A DNA stretch of 64,000 nt from DATFDN01 sp963818725 (lineage in GTDB: Bacteria > Pseudomonadota > Alphaproteobacteria > Acetobacterales > Acetobacteraceae), in assembly GCA_963818725.1 (NCBI GenBank), contig CAWFTU010000004.1:186001-250000 (forward strand). Reading direction: 5' to 3'. The notes beneath the pieces were generated by a model. It was not told the DNA's origin and ran no database searches. It worked only from the letters and a program-made list of their open reading frames with translations. Numbering within the stretch: the first letter of the stretch is position 1; each line of letters opens with the position of its first letter. Of the stretch, positions 62,625 through 64,000 are shown piece after piece. The position numbers and the translations under genes are program-made.

Positions 62625-64000
62625 ATGACGCACGACTTGCGCCCGCGCAAAGGGCGCGGACTGGATTGGCTTGCTTTGGGCGGAGGCGCCATGCTCGGCG
62701 TGTTCGGGGCGGTGTCACCCGCTGCCGCCCAGACCTCTACCAGCGGAAGCGGCTGCTCGATGGCGGCCCTGTCCGGGGTGGTTCCAGGAGCAACGATTAT
62801 CTCCGCGACCAGCGTGGCGGCGTCCTCCCCGACCCCGGCGTATTGCGACGTGATCGGCACGCTCGACACCAGCGATGAGAAGGCCCCGGTCGGCTCGGCC
62901 GGCTTCGAGCTGCGCCTGCCGGACAACTGGAACGGCAAGTTCCTGTTCTTCGGTGTCGGCGGCCTGGCCGGCAGCACCTACGCCGATCTCTCCGCCAATC
63001 CGGTTGATACTGCGGAGGCGCTGCCGAAGGGCTACGCGACCGTCATCACCGATACCGGCCACTTGGCTGGAAACACAGATGCAAGCTGGGCCCTGGTCGC
63101 GCCCGGCAAGCCGGATCAGCCGAAGGTCGCCGACTACTATTACCGCGCCACTCATGAGGTGACGGTCGCCGGCAAGCAGATCGTGGAAGCCTATTACGGC
63201 AACCCGGTCGGCCAATCCTATTTCGACGGCTGTTCGAATGGCGGGCGCCAGGCGATGATCGAGGCGGCGCGCTACCCGGAGGACTATGACGGCATCATCG
63301 CCGGCGCTCCGTTCCAGGACATCCGCAGCGTGCTCGGCGGCCTCAAGGACGCGAAGGCGCTGTTCGCGACGCCGTCGAGCTATCTCCCGGCGAGCCTGCT
63401 GCCGACGATCGACGCGGCCGTGTACGCGGCGTGCGACGCGCTGGACGGGGTCACGGACGGGCTGATCCAGAATCCGGCGGCCTGCACGTTCAAGCCCTCC
63501 GACCTGGTCTGCGCCGCAGGCCAGACAGGCAATTGCCTAACACAGGACCAGGCCAACTTCCTGACCACCTATATCAGCTCGGTGCGCGACGAGGCCGGCG
63601 AGCTGGTCTATCCCGGCTTCTCGATCACCGATCTCGCCAATGGCGGGCTGGATGCCTGGACGGTCGGCACCACGCCGCCGACCGCGCCCGGTACCGCCGA
63701 GCCTTGGGGCAACAACGGCTTCGCCCCGGCCCCGTACGGCTTCCAGTTCGTGGACCACATCATCAAGTACCTGGTCACGTACGACCCAACCTATGACATC
63801 TTCACTTACCCGATCGGCATCGACGGTGTGGTGACGCCGGAGGGTCTGGCGCTGTTCGACGCGCGCACGGCGGCCGGGAGCGCCGCCGCGCCCGAGGACT
63901 TCCAGACATTTATCAGCGACGGACGCAAGCTGCTCTGGTATCACGGGTACAGCGACCCGGCCCTGCCGCCGTTCCGCTCCGTACTGCTCTACGAGCAACT
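62625..64000 (+). CDS. Tannase/feruloyl esterase-family protein (runs off right edge)
   Basis: A secreted alpha/beta-hydrolase acting on phenolic esters such as feruloyl or galloyl esters. AAGGGGG precedes the ATG at 62625. The leader includes LDWLALGGGAMLGVFGAVSP followed by AAAQ, a signal peptide. The catalytic serine lies in FDGCSNGGRQ (Ser204), with QSYFDG before it and AMIEAARYPEDYDGIIAGAP after it, all typical of PF07519. The charge-relay Asp is visible in WYHGYSDPALPP (Asp444); the His lies beyond the window. Cysteine pairs (CSMAAL, YCDVIG, ACDALDG, AACTF) fit the disulphides of the family. At least 458 codons are visible, all in frame. Confidence 0.92.
   Translation, partial: MTHDLRPRKGRGLDWLALGGGAMLGVFGAVSPAAAQTSTSGSGCSMAALSGVVPGATIISATSVAASSPTPAYCDVIGTLDTSDEKAPVGSAGFELRLPDNWNGKFLFFGVGGLAGSTYADLSANPVDTAEALPKGYATVITDTGHLAGNTDASWALVAPGKPDQPKVADYYYRATHEVTVAGKQIVEAYYGNPVGQSYFDGCSNGGRQAMIEAARYPEDYDGIIAGAPFQDIRSVLGGLKDAKALFATPSSYLPASLLPTIDAAVYAACDALDGVTDGLIQNPAACTFKPSDLVCAAGQTGNCLTQDQANFLTTYISSVRDEAGELVYPGFSITDLANGGLDAWTVGTTPPTAPGTAEPWGNNGFAPAPYGFQFVDHIIKYLVTYDPTYDIFTYPIGIDGVVTPEGLALFDARTAAGSAAAPEDFQTFISDGRKLLWYHGYSDPALPPFRSVLLYEQ

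Noticed and set aside
1..64000. tRNA, rRNA, riboswitches
   Set aside because: I looked for T-loop-like and rRNA-like stretches and found none that I could support by eye. A covariance-model scan would be needed to exclude small RNAs.

Overview
The window is a GC-rich stretch of bacterial chromosome, most likely from an alphaproteobacterium of the Acetobacteraceae/Rhodospirillales kind. This is inferred from the base composition, the divergent ftsK-ubiH pair, and the look of the small genes and insertion sequences (IS). It is heavily invaded by IS. I count about 21 complete or decayed elements from at least eleven families (IS630 x4, IS21 x3, IS481 x3, IS5 x2, ISNCY x2, IS66, IS4, IS701, IS1595, IS3, IS110, IS1380, IS256), covering roughly 30 kb of the 64 kb. 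No rRNA, tRNA or CRISPR array was seen.

Layout. 1-1536: three small GC-rich genes of unknown function. 1594-2766: a decayed IS630. 3491-15909: a type I restriction-modification operon, hsdR-hsdS-hsdM, in which every subunit gene carries IS insertions (IS66 and IS4 in hsdR, IS630 in hsdS, IS21 in hsdM). Each insertion keeps its target duplication, so the ancestral reading frames can be rebuilt by eye. 16374-17809: a small KGTPNK-type gene and a frameshifted VOC dioxygenase-like gene. 18463-21422: a DUF3223 gene split by an IS21. 21468-28198: remains of an integrative-element module on the minus strand, namely an AlpA-like regulator, two small coupled genes, a RepB-type primase/helicase cut by an IS481 that itself contains an IS630, and a cluster of CCCTGACC octamers. 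28303-31250: a secreted-protein gene split by another IS21.

31.6-48.4 kb is a decaying accessory region. It holds small exported proteins, a lipoprotein, a PRC-barrel gene broken by three IS (IS5, IS701, IS1595), scraps of ISNCY, TauE/SafE and Lrp genes, an AI-2E family transporter, a cupin gene split by IS3, an intact PPK2 polyphosphate kinase, DUF2382 and PRC-barrel remnants, an IS110 with an internal stop, and a second IS481 abutting an IS630 that truncates a LuxR-type regulator. 48.4-51.2 kb is ISNCY plus an IS1380 remnant.

51.3-64.0 kb is more ordinary chromosome: ftsK, a UbiH-type monooxygenase, IS5 plus IS256, a site-2 protease with CBS domains, a broken UPF0114 gene, a run of membrane and tellurite-type genes (AI-2E, TerB-like, a small membrane protein, TerC), a PAP2 remnant, and the start of a tannase/feruloyl esterase that leaves the window. 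The most unusual signals are two tiny palindromic insertions (38 bp and 31 bp, each with an apparent short target duplication) that break two unrelated transposase genes, and the dense CCCTGACC octamer cluster at the 3' end of the primase gene.
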